A stretch of DNA of 11,307 nt, taken from an uncultured Eubacteriales bacterium. Its GTDB lineage: Bacteria > Bacillota > Clostridia > Oscillospirales > UBA644. Under the pieces are notes generated by a model. It had not been told where the DNA came from. It searched no databases and worked only from the letters and a program-made list of their open reading frames with translations. The stretch lies in assembly GCA_934481505.1 (NCBI GenBank), contig CAKSPP010000028.1:1-11307 (forward strand). The letters run 5' to 3'. Made by a program: the position numbers and the translations under genes. Within the stretch, counting starts at the first letter, position 1. Each line of letters opens with the position of its first letter. Shown here one piece after another: positions 1-7,133 of this stretch.

Positions 1-1230
1 ACCTTCAATTTCGCAGAGGGTGCGGTAAGGTCGGGAAAAACGGTCTGTAATGTCGTTGCTTTTGCCCTTGCATTAAACAAAACTCCCGACAGGCTTCACC
101 TTGCGACGGGAGTGACTCTTGCGGCGGCGTGTCTTAATATCGGGGACTGCAACGGGTTCGGGCTCGAACATCTTTTCCGCGGAAGATGCAGGTGGGGAAA
201 ATACCGAAACAACACCTGCCTTTACATAAAATGCGACAGCGGCGAAAAGGTTGTGATTTTTGCCGGAGGCGGAAAAAGCGACAGCTATAAAAAAATCCGC
301 GGAAATTCTTATGGGATGTGGATTGCGACAGAAATAAACAAACACTATCTGTCACCGGGGGAAGACAGTTTTATAAAAGAGGCTTTCAACCGCCAGCTTG
401 CCGCCGCAAACCGAAAAGTCTTCTGGGACTTGAACCCCGATTATCCGACGCACCCCGTCTATACCGAGTATATCGACAAATACCGAACTCTCGGAATGGA
501 CGTAAACTACCGTCTTTTTACAATGAAAGACAACCTCGCGATAAGCGAAAAACGGCGGCTCGAAATCGAAAGGCAGTACGATAAGGACAGCGTGTGGTAC
601 AAGCGTTCGGTTTTGGGGCAGCGTATTGCCGCCGAGGGGCTTATTTTCGGAGCTTTTGCCGCGGCTCCGGAAAAATGGAAAACCGCGACCGTCCCCGATA
701 ACGGAGAGTTCATTTCGATAGGGTGCGACTACGGAGGAAACCTTTCTAAAACGGTTTTCGTCGCAACTCTGATACTCAAAAATATGAGGGGCGTCTGCGT
801 TTTAGAAGCGAAAAAGCTTGAAGGGAAAAAGGGAGAAATCTCTCCCGATACGGTGGAAAAGGAATTTATTTCTTTCTACCGATACGTTTCAAAAAAATAT
901 TCCTATCCCGTAAGATACGCTTTTATGGACAGCGAGGGACAGTATCTTACCAACGGCATAATTTCCGCCTGCCGCAGGGAGGGAATAAAGCTTCCGATAG
1001 GCGACAGCAAAAAGGTCAAAATTACCGACCGAATCGCCTGCAAAGCAAAAATGCTGTCCGAAAGAAGATGGTCGGTCTGCGAATGGTGCGACTGTGTCAT
1101 TTTGTCGACCGCACAGCTTTTATGGGATCCGAGGCACCCCGACCGACGGCTTGACGACGGAACCGTCGATGTCGATACCGCCGATGCCGAGGACTATTCC
1201 TGGGAAAGATTCATGGCGGGACTTCAATAA
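1..1230 (+). CDS. terL: Phage terminase large subunit (PBSX/Terminase_3 type), 5' end missing
   Basis: This is the ATPase-nuclease that packages DNA into the prohead. The frame is open from base 1, so the gene starts left of the window; the GTG at 112 lies inside it and would remove the ATP-binding loop. Of the visible 409 residues, 7-14 form the Walker A loop (GAVRSGKT). A hydrophobic strand ends in Glu111 (MWIATE), the likely Walker B glutamate, although the usual preceding Asp is Thr. The coupling segment DLNPDYPTHPVY follows. The C-terminal RNase H-like nuclease shows acidic residues at Asp243 (GCDYGG) and Asp310 (FMDSE), and an Asp-rich stretch before the final SWERF. PBSX-type enzymes are about 430 residues, so only a few dozen N-terminal residues are missing. 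It heads the visible late operon, with the portal next as usual. Family assignment is confident. Confidence 0.93.
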   Translation, partial: TFNFAEGAVRSGKTVCNVVAFALALNKTPDRLHLATGVTLAAACLNIGDCNGFGLEHLFRGRCRWGKYRNNTCLYIKCDSGEKVVIFAGGGKSDSYKKIRGNSYGMWIATEINKHYLSPGEDSFIKEAFNRQLAAANRKVFWDLNPDYPTHPVYTEYIDKYRTLGMDVNYRLFTMKDNLAISEKRRLEIERQYDKDSVWYKRSVLGQRIAAEGLIFGAFAAAPEKWKTATVPDNGEFISIGCDYGGNLSKTVFVATLILKNMRGVCVLEAKKLEGKKGEISPDTVEKEFISFYRYVSKKYSYPVRYAFMDSEGQYLTNGIISACRREGIKLPIGDSKKVKITDRIACKAKMLSERRWSVCEWCDCVILSTAQLLWDPRHPDRRLDDGTVDVDTADAEDYSWERFMAGLQ

Positions 1231-1264
1231 GGGAAGCCGACAGGTTTTATCGGTGGGCTCTCCC

Positions 1265-1283
1265 GAAGGGGGTATTTTTTATA
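1265..1283 (+). promoter_or_regulatory. Ribosome binding site pointing to a non-canonical ATA start of the portal gene
   Basis: A strong Shine-Dalgarno sequence, GAAGGGGG (1265-1272), is followed by an 8-base spacer and then ATA at 1281, in frame with the portal. The nearest canonical in-frame start, TTG at 1308, lies 35 bases from this site and has no ribosome site of its own. The ten residues between ATA and TTG (INSAIDFLKK region) continue the N-terminal helix expected of this portal family, so they are probably translated. Confidence 0.5.
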
Positions 1284-1307
1284 AACATAAATTCAGCGAT
1301 TGATTTT

Positions 1308-2708
1308 TTGAAAAAGGAATACGGTTACAGTCTCGATCTTTCCGCTTATTTTGCGGCGGTCGACGACTGGAAAAGGTGGTATTCCGGAACCGACGACGCT
1401 TTTCACAGGGTCGTCATAAATAACGGGCTTACCGTTACCGAAAGGGAAATGTACCGTCTTTATATGGCGAAAAAAGTCGCCGAAGACTGGGCAAATCTTC
1501 TCCTTAACGAAAAGACGAGAATAACACTCGATCACAGACATTCGTCTAATATTTTGCAGGGAGAAGACGAAAAAGGCGGAATTCTTGCCGAAAACGATTT
1601 TTGGGCGAATATGAGCCGAATGGTCGAACAGACCTTTGCTCTCGGAACGGGAGCTGCGGTTCTGCGGCTCGAAAACGCGAATGTCGGGGAAAACGGCGAA
1701 ATTGCATACAGTCCCGACGCGAAAATCCGAATAGACTGGCTTTCCGCCGACAATATAATTCCGCTTTCCTGGCAGCAGGATAAAATCACCGACGCGGCTT
1801 TCGTTTCGGAGGTCGTTACCGGCGGCGGACGTTTTACTTATCTTCAACTTCACCGACTTATTGCGGGGGAATATGTTATAACCTCCCATTTCTTCAAGGA
1901 GGACGGTTTCGGACTTACCGAAAGACCTCTGCCCGAAGGAGTTGCCAAGACCGTAAGGACGGGAAATTCAACTCCGTGGTTTACAGTCTTCCGTCCGAAT
2001 ATAGTCAATAACCTTTTTCCCGAACTGCCGACGGGCGTTTCCGTTTTTGCGGGCTGCAAGGATATCTTAAAAGGGATAGACCTCTGCTACGACAGCCTGA
2101 ATATGGAATTTTACCTCGGCAAAAAAATGGTGTTTTTGCGGAAAGACCTGCTGTCAAGCGACGAAGAGGGAATGCTTTATGCTCCCCAGGACAGCAACCG
2201 TCAGCTTTTTATGTATGTCGGAGACAAAACTCTCGACGGCGATATGATACCGAAAGAATTCAACCCGACCCTCCGCGTGGAGGCACATACTGCGGCGTTG
2301 CAGCAGCAGCTTAACTATCTTGCGGGTAAATGCGGCTTCGGTGAAAATCATTACCGCTTCGACGGTGCGTCGGTTGCGACGGCAACCCAGGTCATAAGTG
2401 AAAACAGCAATCTCTTCCGTTCCGTTAAAAAGCACGAAATTCTGCTCGAACGGCAGCTTATTTCCTTTATGAGAGGAATATTGACGGTTGCCCGCGACTT
2501 TATCGGAAGAAGAGTAATTCCAGACTGCAAAATGGCTGTAACTTTTGACGACAGCGTTATTGAAGATACCGCCTCGATGCAGAAAAGAGATCTTCTGCTT
2601 CTTGACGCGGGAGTCATGCAGAAATGGGAATTCCGCCGCAAATATTTCGGCGAAGATGAAAAAACAGCGAAAAAAATCATAGAACAGGCAGAAAAAGAAA
2701 GGAAGTAA
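1308..2708 (+). CDS. Phage portal protein, SPP1 Gp6-like
   Basis: The portal forms the ring at the unique capsid vertex through which terminase pumps DNA and to which the neck attaches. From TTG 1308 it has 466 residues, normal for the SPP1 Gp6-like family. The N-terminal region has the family's W-x-x-WYSG pattern (DDWKRWYSG), then a MAKKVAEDWANLLLNEKT segment typical of the clip/wing entry helix. The C-terminal part holds a long helix-rich crown region ending in a Lys/Glu-rich tail. It sits between terminase and coat, the expected place, and ends 4 bases before the coat gene. The start is uncertain: the ribosome site favours an ATA codon at 1281 (475 residues), and the TTG start would cut off part of the first helix. 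No scaffold or protease gene follows, which is unusual. Confidence 0.88.
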   Translation: MKKEYGYSLDLSAYFAAVDDWKRWYSGTDDAFHRVVINNGLTVTEREMYRLYMAKKVAEDWANLLLNEKTRITLDHRHSSNILQGEDEKGGILAENDFWANMSRMVEQTFALGTGAAVLRLENANVGENGEIAYSPDAKIRIDWLSADNIIPLSWQQDKITDAAFVSEVVTGGGRFTYLQLHRLIAGEYVITSHFFKEDGFGLTERPLPEGVAKTVRTGNSTPWFTVFRPNIVNNLFPELPTGVSVFAGCKDILKGIDLCYDSLNMEFYLGKKMVFLRKDLLSSDEEGMLYAPQDSNRQLFMYVGDKTLDGDMIPKEFNPTLRVEAHTAALQQQLNYLAGKCGFGENHYRFDGASVATATQVISENSNLFRSVKKHEILLERQLISFMRGILTVARDFIGRRVIPDCKMAVTFDDSVIEDTASMQKRDLLLLDAGVMQKWEFRRKYFGEDEKTAKKIIEQAEKERK

Positions 2709-2712
2709 CAAT

Positions 2713-3822
2713 ATGGCAAATCAGTTTTTGACAACCAAAGAAATAGCGAGAGCAATGCTCCCCGTACTTCAGGATAACCTCGTTTTCCCCGCACTTGCAT
2801 ATACCGATTATTCGGATACTTTTTCCAAAAAGGGCGACACTATCCAGGTTAAAAAGCCTCCCGTGTATGTCGCCGACGAATTCTCGGGAAATATCTCGGT
2901 TCAGGACGTAAAGGAAGAAAACGTTCTTGTAACTCTCGACAAGATAGCCGATGTCTCCGTTGAGCTTTCCGCAAAGGAAATGGCTCTCAACATAGAGGAC
3001 TTCACCGAACAGGTCATTCGTCCGGCGGCTGTCGCTATTGCCGAAAAAATAAACAAGGACGGTCTTTCGCTTTATACCGACATAGTAAATACCTGCGGAA
3101 CTCCGGGAACCACTCCCTCGTCTCTTGAAGATCTTGCCGCAGTCTGCAAGGCTCTTAACGACGCAAAAGTTCCGTTCTCCCAGAGATATGCCGTTTGGGA
3201 CAGTGCGGCTCTCGCGAAATTCCAGACGATTCCCGCAGTCGTAAATGCAGAAAAATGCGGCTCGACCGACGCTCTCCGCAACGGATCGATAGGCAGACTT
3301 CTCGGAATGGAAAACTATATGTCCCAGCAGGTAATTCATCACACAGCGGGAACTCTTGCCGCAGCAGGCGGGCTTTCAATCGTTTTGAGACCGGGCGTCG
3401 GCAGTAACGAACTTACGATAGGTCCGAAGAGCGGAACTCTTTCCGGCACCATCAAAAAAGGCGATATCCTTACCGTTTCGGGCGACAGATATGTTGCGAC
3501 CGCGGACGCCGCGGTAAAGAGCGGGCAGATCGTTGTTTCCATAAGCCCCTCGACAAAAATAAATTATCCTGCGGAAGAAACCGTTACCGTTATGGCTTCC
3601 CACACCGCAAATCTTGCGTTTAACAAAAACGCTTTCGGCTTTGTCACCCGTCCTCTCGAAGTTGCACGCGGTGCCGACAGCTATGTTACGTCGTTCGGCG
3701 GAATTACTCTCCGTGTAACTCTCGACTACAACATCGCGACAAAGAAACAGACCATGTCTATCGACACTCTTTACGGCTTCAAGACTCTCTATCCCGAACT
3801 TGCCGTCAGAGTTCTCGGTTAA
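2713..3822 (+). CDS. Major capsid protein, P22 coat protein-like (HK97 fold)
   Basis: This is the shell subunit of the phage head. Its 369 residues fit the P22 coat (gene 5) family. The N-terminal part (MANQFLTTKEIAR, then IQVKKPPVY and DVSVELSAKEMALNIEDF) matches the N-arm and E-loop region. Residues about 220-295 form a beta-rich insert (GTIKKGDILTVSG to GQIVVSISPS), equivalent to the P22 telokin-like I-domain. The end (NLAFNKNAFGFVTRPLEV, then a C-terminal YPELAVRVLG) is the family's characteristic closing block. The ATG at 2713 has a good ribosome site (AAAGGAAG) inside the end of the portal gene. P22-type coats need a scaffold but no protease; the only scaffold-like gene here lies about 3 kb downstream (6803). 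Family call is strong; assembly details are inferred. Confidence 0.9.
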   Translation: MANQFLTTKEIARAMLPVLQDNLVFPALAYTDYSDTFSKKGDTIQVKKPPVYVADEFSGNISVQDVKEENVLVTLDKIADVSVELSAKEMALNIEDFTEQVIRPAAVAIAEKINKDGLSLYTDIVNTCGTPGTTPSSLEDLAAVCKALNDAKVPFSQRYAVWDSAALAKFQTIPAVVNAEKCGSTDALRNGSIGRLLGMENYMSQQVIHHTAGTLAAAGGLSIVLRPGVGSNELTIGPKSGTLSGTIKKGDILTVSGDRYVATADAAVKSGQIVVSISPSTKINYPAEETVTVMASHTANLAFNKNAFGFVTRPLEVARGADSYVTSFGGITLRVTLDYNIATKKQTMSIDTLYGFKTLYPELAVRVLG

Positions 3823-3833
3823 GAGGTGAAAAC

Positions 3834-4211
3834 GTGGCTTATATAGAAAAAAACTATTATACGGACAATTATCACGGGACGGAAATGAGCGATGACGACT
3901 TCGCAAAGCTCGCAAGAGCGGCGTCTCTGGTAATCGACGTTGTGACTTTCGGCAGGGCGGCGAAGGTGACCGATGTCAAAAGTCTTTCCGCCGTAAAAAC
4001 GGCCACGGCGACAGAGGTCGAATATCTGTATTATCAGGGAGGCGTCGACGCTATAAACGGCAAGGGCGACAACCTGAAAACGGCGGAAGATATAGGAAAT
4101 TACAACTATACAAAGAGCGGCGACGGCACTTTGTCCGTCGGGGGGATTCCGATATCCCCCCTCTGCCTTGCCCTGCTTGACAGCGTGGGGCTGCGTTATC
4201 CGGGGGTGTGA
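3834..4211 (+). CDS. Head-tail adaptor (Ad1-type connector)
   Basis: This 125-residue protein is predicted to dock on the portal and extend the neck. It starts at GTG 3834 after the ribosome site GAGGTG, 11 bases behind the coat gene. The opening MAYIEKNYYTDNYHG, followed by a helix with ARAASLVIDVVTFGR, matches the usual adaptor pattern (Ala-Ser, then Ile-Asp, then Thr-x-x-Arg). A second helix with ATEVEYLYYQGGVDA and a C-terminal LDSVGLRYPGV complete it; these adaptors commonly end in a Gly-Leu-x-Tyr-x-Gly-Val block. Position after the coat protein is canonical for siphovirus neck operons. Its TGA stop is one base from the ATG of the next gene, so translation is probably coupled. The role comes from motif and order and is not proven. 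Confidence 0.72.
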   Translation: MAYIEKNYYTDNYHGTEMSDDDFAKLARAASLVIDVVTFGRAAKVTDVKSLSAVKTATATEVEYLYYQGGVDAINGKGDNLKTAEDIGNYNYTKSGDGTLSVGGIPISPLCLALLDSVGLRYPGV

Positions 4212-4212
4212 T

Positions 4213-4674
4213 ATGTCGATAGGAAAAATTTGTCTTCCGCGGAAAATAACCGTTTTTCACCGTCTCGGAGAAACAAACGGCGTAGCGACATACCACAAAA
4301 CCGTGGTTTACGGCGTCCGTTTCGACGAAAGACTTGCGATAACGCAGAAAAATATCGGAGAAAAATCGATAGAGACTTTCAAAGCTTTTATCGATATGAA
4401 AAACTCAAAAGCGGAGGGCGAAAACGGTGCGAGAAAATATATTTCGTCCGAAATTTTTTCCTCCCTTTCCGAAAGCGAAAGAGACGAATATTGGACCGTT
4501 GCGGAGGGCGACTATATAATCCCGTCGGTGCTGTCGGAAGAAGACCTGACGACAAGCGTAACGCTCCTTAAAAACAAAATGCGTGTTTTTACGGTAAATT
4601 CTCTTTTGGTTCAGTATGATTCAAGGGGAATACATCATTTGGAGGTGAGCGGCCGTGGAAAACTTCTGGAATAA
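4213..4674 (+). CDS. Putative head-closure/neck protein (DUF6751-like)
   Basis: This 153-residue protein sits where the head-closure (stopper) protein belongs. The start is ATG 4213, one base after the previous stop, with a G-rich ribosome site (GGGGG) just upstream; the longer frame from 4168 lacks one and runs into the adaptor gene. The opening KITVFHRLGETNGVATYHKTVVYGVRFDE resembles small neck proteins that begin with a Thr-Val/Leu-Tyr strand. The middle (KKNIGEKSIETFKAFIDM region and the DEYWTVAEGDYIIPSVL stretch) and the C-terminal FTVNSL and HHLEVSGRGK segments look like the beta-barrel of this group, whose members often end in a His-x-x-Val-x-Gly-(Lys/Arg) motif. It overlaps the next gene by 20 bases. 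The family link is a resemblance judged by eye; the stopper role is inferred from gene order. Confidence 0.5.
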   Translation: MSIGKICLPRKITVFHRLGETNGVATYHKTVVYGVRFDERLAITQKNIGEKSIETFKAFIDMKNSKAEGENGARKYISSEIFSSLSESERDEYWTVAEGDYIIPSVLSEEDLTTSVTLLKNKMRVFTVNSLLVQYDSRGIHHLEVSGRGKLLE

Positions 4675-5086
4675 CACTCATCCGTCGTCCTTTTCGTCTG
4701 ATATCGCGGTGTTTCTCGAAAGCAAATTTTCCGACGCCGCGTTCTACCCCGAAAAGACCGAAAGACATTCCTCCGCCGTCTGTATTTTTCAGAAACCCGA
4801 AAGAAAAAGCGAAAGGTTTCTTGACGGAAAAATAAGGGAAACTTATATTTTTACGCTTTTGTCTCCCTATGCGGGGGAGGACAGGAAAGCTTCGGACGCG
4901 GTTTTCTGGCTTCTTGAAAAAAGCCTTGAACTCTGCGAAAAAGCGACTTCGTTTTCATTTTCGAAAAGCGGTATAAAGTTCCTTTATTTTGAAAGGGAAA
5001 CAAACCCGTCGAAAGCTTTCAGAACAAATATGGGCGACGATTTTTACTCCGCGGAATTAAAACTTGTCGTCGAAAGGCAGGGATAA
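4655..5086 (+). CDS. Putative tail terminator / minor capsid-type protein
   Basis: This 143-residue protein is probably the tail-completion (terminator) ring protein that caps the tail tube and joins it to the neck. It starts at GTG 4655, seven bases after a strong ribosome site (GGAGGTG, 4641-4647), within the end of the preceding gene. The architecture fits: an N-terminal helix, a central strand with FLDGKIRETYIFTLLSPYA, a helix with SDAVFWLLEKSLELCEK, then two closing strands ending DDFYSAELKLVVERQG. In this group a 'DG' turn followed by a Tyr/Phe-rich strand and a C-terminal beta strand are usual. No catalytic motif is expected. Assignment rests on size, order and secondary-structure pattern, so another neck role is possible. 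Confidence 0.5.
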   Translation: MENFWNNTHPSSFSSDIAVFLESKFSDAAFYPEKTERHSSAVCIFQKPERKSERFLDGKIRETYIFTLLSPYAGEDRKASDAVFWLLEKSLELCEKATSFSFSKSGIKFLYFERETNPSKAFRTNMGDDFYSAELKLVVERQG

Positions 5087-5089
5087 ATA

Positions 5090-5530
5090 ATGCAATGTTT
5101 TTTGTCTCCTTCGTTTAATATGACGGGCTCTTCTTTTTACCGGCTTGCTTCCGGAATTTCAAAGATGCTTTTCGAGTCTTCGTCAACCTTTTATTCCGGC
5201 TCTTATCTCGGCGGCAACGAAATTTTCCGCCATTCCGTAAAGCAGATTCAGAAAATTACATTCGAGGGCGTTTATAAAAGCGGGGAAACTTTACACGACG
5301 CTCTTATCTCGGCGTTTTTCCAGCGTGAAAACGCTCCGAAATTCGGTTTTATCTGCGATATCGGCGACGGTTCCTATCTTTCGGAGGGAAAAATCGAAGT
5401 TGAAAAACTCGATGTAAACGACAGGGAAATTTCGGTAAAATGCGTTTTCTTTCCCGAAAGTCAGTGGTCGGACTGCAACAAGAGCATTTTCGTTTTTCCC
5501 GAAGAAACAGGGTCGGAAACGACCGAATAA
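5090..5530 (+). CDS. Putative major tail tube protein
   Basis: This 146-residue protein occupies the place of the tail tube gene, directly after the terminator-like gene. The pattern is compatible with the tube fold: an N-terminal Ser/Phe-rich strand region, a YLGGNEIFRHSVKQIQKITFEGVY block with alternating hydrophobics, one helix (TLHDALISAFFQ), then paired strands (GFICDIGDGSYLSEGKIEVEKLDV and EISVKCVFFPESQW). The DGSYLSEGKIEV turn resembles the 'dG..y.G.~~V' segment of small tube proteins of about 140 residues. Start ATG 5090 lies 3 bases past the previous stop with a purine-rich upstream (GGCAGGG). The C-terminal tail is acidic (PEETGSETTE). If it is the tube, absence of a tape-measure gene downstream is striking. 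A baseplate or neck role cannot be excluded. Confidence 0.42.
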   Translation: MQCFLSPSFNMTGSSFYRLASGISKMLFESSSTFYSGSYLGGNEIFRHSVKQIQKITFEGVYKSGETLHDALISAFFQRENAPKFGFICDIGDGSYLSEGKIEVEKLDVNDREISVKCVFFPESQWSDCNKSIFVFPEETGSETTE

Positions 5531-5582
5531 AATAAAGCTTTGCGGCACCTGCCTTTCTTCGGCAGCGTTGCCGGAGAAAGGT

Positions 5583-5735
5583 ATGGTGATATTTTTGGAT
5601 ACCGAAAACGATATAAATTCGGTGAAATATTTCAGTATTGAAAATCTGTCCGAAACCGACAGGCGTCTTCTCCGCGAAATAATAGAGGACACTGTGACGG
5701 AAATCCTTGCGGCTGCGGGGATTACGGGGGACTGA
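5583..5735 (+). CDS. Small ORF (50 aa) between tail tube and tail hub, function unknown
   Basis: This short ORF fills the only space in the structural cluster not taken by a larger gene. It has a good ribosome site (GGAG at 5573-5576, six bases before ATG 5583), and its TGA stop is one base from the next ATG, the same TGATATG junction seen at 4209-4215. The predicted protein begins MVIFLDTEND and ends with an amphipathic helix rich in Arg, Glu and Ile. It lies where tail-assembly chaperones are normally encoded, but it is much shorter and no such family is recognised. The same frame is open further upstream, through a Cys-x-x-Cys (LCGTCL) stretch into the end of the preceding gene, without a canonical start except TTG 5568. 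It is probably a real gene; its role is unknown. Confidence 0.55.
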   Translation: MVIFLDTENDINSVKYFSIENLSETDRRLLREIIEDTVTEILAAAGITGD

Positions 5736-5736
5736 T

Positions 5737-6789
5737 ATGGATATAAAAATAAACGGCGTTTCCTTTACTTCGAAAGTGAACAGGGACAGCTTAAAAATAA
5801 GAGAATACGGGGCGTACCGTTCCGACGTTTCCTTTATTGTCGAATTCGACGGCGTCTTTTCGGGAGGAATAAAAGCCGGAATGGAAGTCAAGATAACCGA
5901 AACTTCGGGAAGTTCGGAAACGCTTATATGGGGCGGCGTTATCGAAAAAGTAACGGCAAATATCGTAAGCTCCGATTTCTATACCGTCGGCGTTTTTGCA
6001 AAGGGCTACGAAACGCTTGTTTCAAGGCGGGTCGAAGTCGCAATCGACACTACTTTTTCGGGTGCTGCCGCAGCTTTCAGATATGTTCACGCAAATCACC
6101 TGCGGTATGAGGGCATAACTCTTGATTCAACGATTAAGGATAAGGTCTATCCGCTGGAACTCAATATCGGCGGGGCGATTTCCTTAACCGAGCTTCTCGA
6201 TATAATTTGCAGCTATTACGGCTATGTTTGGTGGATAGATAAAAACAAACGCTTCCATGCCGCCGAAACGATTGCGGTAACGGAGAGCGATATTCAAATA
6301 AATCTTAATATGACGAACAGCTTGGGCATTATCGACGCGACCTTTGCGGAAAGTCTCGAAGAATATCGAAACGTTCAGTATATTTCTCTTAACGCCAACA
6401 CTCAATACGCCTTTGTCGAAAACGAAGACGCAATCGAAGCGATGAAAGCGTATATCGGTTCCGGAGAATTTTCAAAAGTCGGCAGAAAGTCGAGAATTAT
6501 AGACCACGACCACGGAAAAGGGCTTGCGGCAAAAATGCTCGCGAATTTCAACGAACCTCCGATGTTTATCCGTTTTACCGAGGATTTTTCGGAGGGAGAT
6601 ATCTCTCTTTTTTCAAGGGTTACGGTTTCCTCGACGTTTCTTAACGGAACAAAACCGTTTGTCGTTACGGGGATAGTCAGAAATTACCGATACGGTAAGA
6701 TTTTTACCACGGTGACGGGCTACGCTTTTTCCGGAACGGCGTATATGCCGATAATCAACACTCTCAAAACAGTATCTTTTACGATATAG
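5737..6789 (+). CDS. Phage tail/baseplate hub protein (XkdQ / gp27-like)
   Basis: This 350-residue protein is predicted to form the tail tip or baseplate hub. Start ATG 5737 is chosen because GGGGG (5726-5730) lies six bases upstream and it abuts the previous stop; the TTG at 5707 would lie inside the preceding ORF. Near the N-terminus, LIWGGVIEKVTANI and VGVFAKGYETLVSRRVEV match the 'F.G.I..v......~v.~~~Y..LL..r.V' pattern of hub proteins. The middle has a helix (AISLTELLDIICSYYGYVWWID), then KNKRFHA, equivalent to the 'G..w~id...~l~f' block. The C-terminal third is strand-rich (EDFSEGDISLFSRVTVS; FVVTGIVRNYRYG). It lacks an obvious peptidase or LysM domain, so it is shorter than many hubs and would be the last tail protein in the visible operon. 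No tape measure precedes it. The broad class is fairly safe, the exact role less so. Confidence 0.62.
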   Translation: MDIKINGVSFTSKVNRDSLKIREYGAYRSDVSFIVEFDGVFSGGIKAGMEVKITETSGSSETLIWGGVIEKVTANIVSSDFYTVGVFAKGYETLVSRRVEVAIDTTFSGAAAAFRYVHANHLRYEGITLDSTIKDKVYPLELNIGGAISLTELLDIICSYYGYVWWIDKNKRFHAAETIAVTESDIQINLNMTNSLGIIDATFAESLEEYRNVQYISLNANTQYAFVENEDAIEAMKAYIGSGEFSKVGRKSRIIDHDHGKGLAAKMLANFNEPPMFIRFTEDFSEGDISLFSRVTVSSTFLNGTKPFVVTGIVRNYRYGKIFTTVTGYAFSGTAYMPIINTLKTVSFTI

Positions 6790-6802
6790 AAAGGAAAATA
6801 TC

Positions 6803-7129
6803 ATGGAAGAAACAGAAATGTTAAAAGAAGAAATCGCAAAAATGAAAGAGGATCACGAAATCGAGCTTTGTCTTACACGCGGCGGCGTTCGGAATCTCAA
6901 AGCCGCAATGGCGATTTTCGAAAAGGATTCTCTTCAAAAAAACGAAGACGGAAATTTTGCCGACCTCGAAGGGGCTGTTTCCGGCTTCAAAAACGAAAAT
7001 CCGTGGCTTTTCAACAAGCCCGCACCGACTGTCTCGACAGGGATAGTTCACGGCAGAGGCGGCGGAAAAACTTCGGACGAAATGAGCGACGAAGAGTATT
7101 ACAGAGCTCTTCGCGACAGAAAGGGGTAA
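6803..7129 (+). CDS. Short Gp20-like phage scaffolding protein (C-terminal half only)
   Basis: This 108-residue protein resembles the C-terminal half of Firmicutes phage scaffolds of the Gp20 family (Phage_GP20), which direct assembly of the coat and then leave. The start is highly charged and probably coiled coil (EETEMLKEEIAKMKEDHEIE). Then comes the family block: LTRGGVRNLKAAMAIFEKD (compare the usual Asn-x-Lys-Ala-x-x-Ala-hydrophobic), DLEGAVSGFKNENPWLF (compare 'GL..qi..LK.d..yLF'), and a C-terminal acidic DEMSDEEYYRALRDRKG, typical of the coat-binding tail. Usual Gp20 scaffolds are about 180-200 residues with a long N-terminal coiled coil, largely absent here. Start ATG 6803 has AAAGGAAAA upstream, 13 bases after the hub gene. 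The position behind the hub and in front of the holin is abnormal; scaffolds normally precede the coat gene. Confidence 0.7.
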   Translation: MEETEMLKEEIAKMKEDHEIELCLTRGGVRNLKAAMAIFEKDSLQKNEDGNFADLEGAVSGFKNENPWLFNKPAPTVSTGIVHGRGGGKTSDEMSDEEYYRALRDRKG

Positions 7130-7133
7130 CAAA

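Noticed and set aside
112..1230. GTG at 112 as the terminase start
   Set aside because: The same frame is open back to base 1 and contains the Walker A loop upstream of the GTG, so the true start is outside the window.
2727..2756. TTGACA at the beginning of the coat gene as an internal promoter
   Set aside because: No acceptable -10 hexamer occurs about 17 bases downstream, and the motif encodes conserved N-terminal residues.
2677..3342. Minus-strand frame of 221 codons across portal end and coat gene
   Set aside because: Antisense to strongly recognised phage genes; no ribosome site or motif; several similar shadows occur on the minus strand at 1293-1889, 2154-2711 and 3376-3915.
4230..4571. 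Plus-strand frame of 113 codons inside the head-closure-like gene
   Set aside because: Arg-rich out-of-frame shadow of the gene starting at 4213, which has the better ribosome site and neck-protein features.
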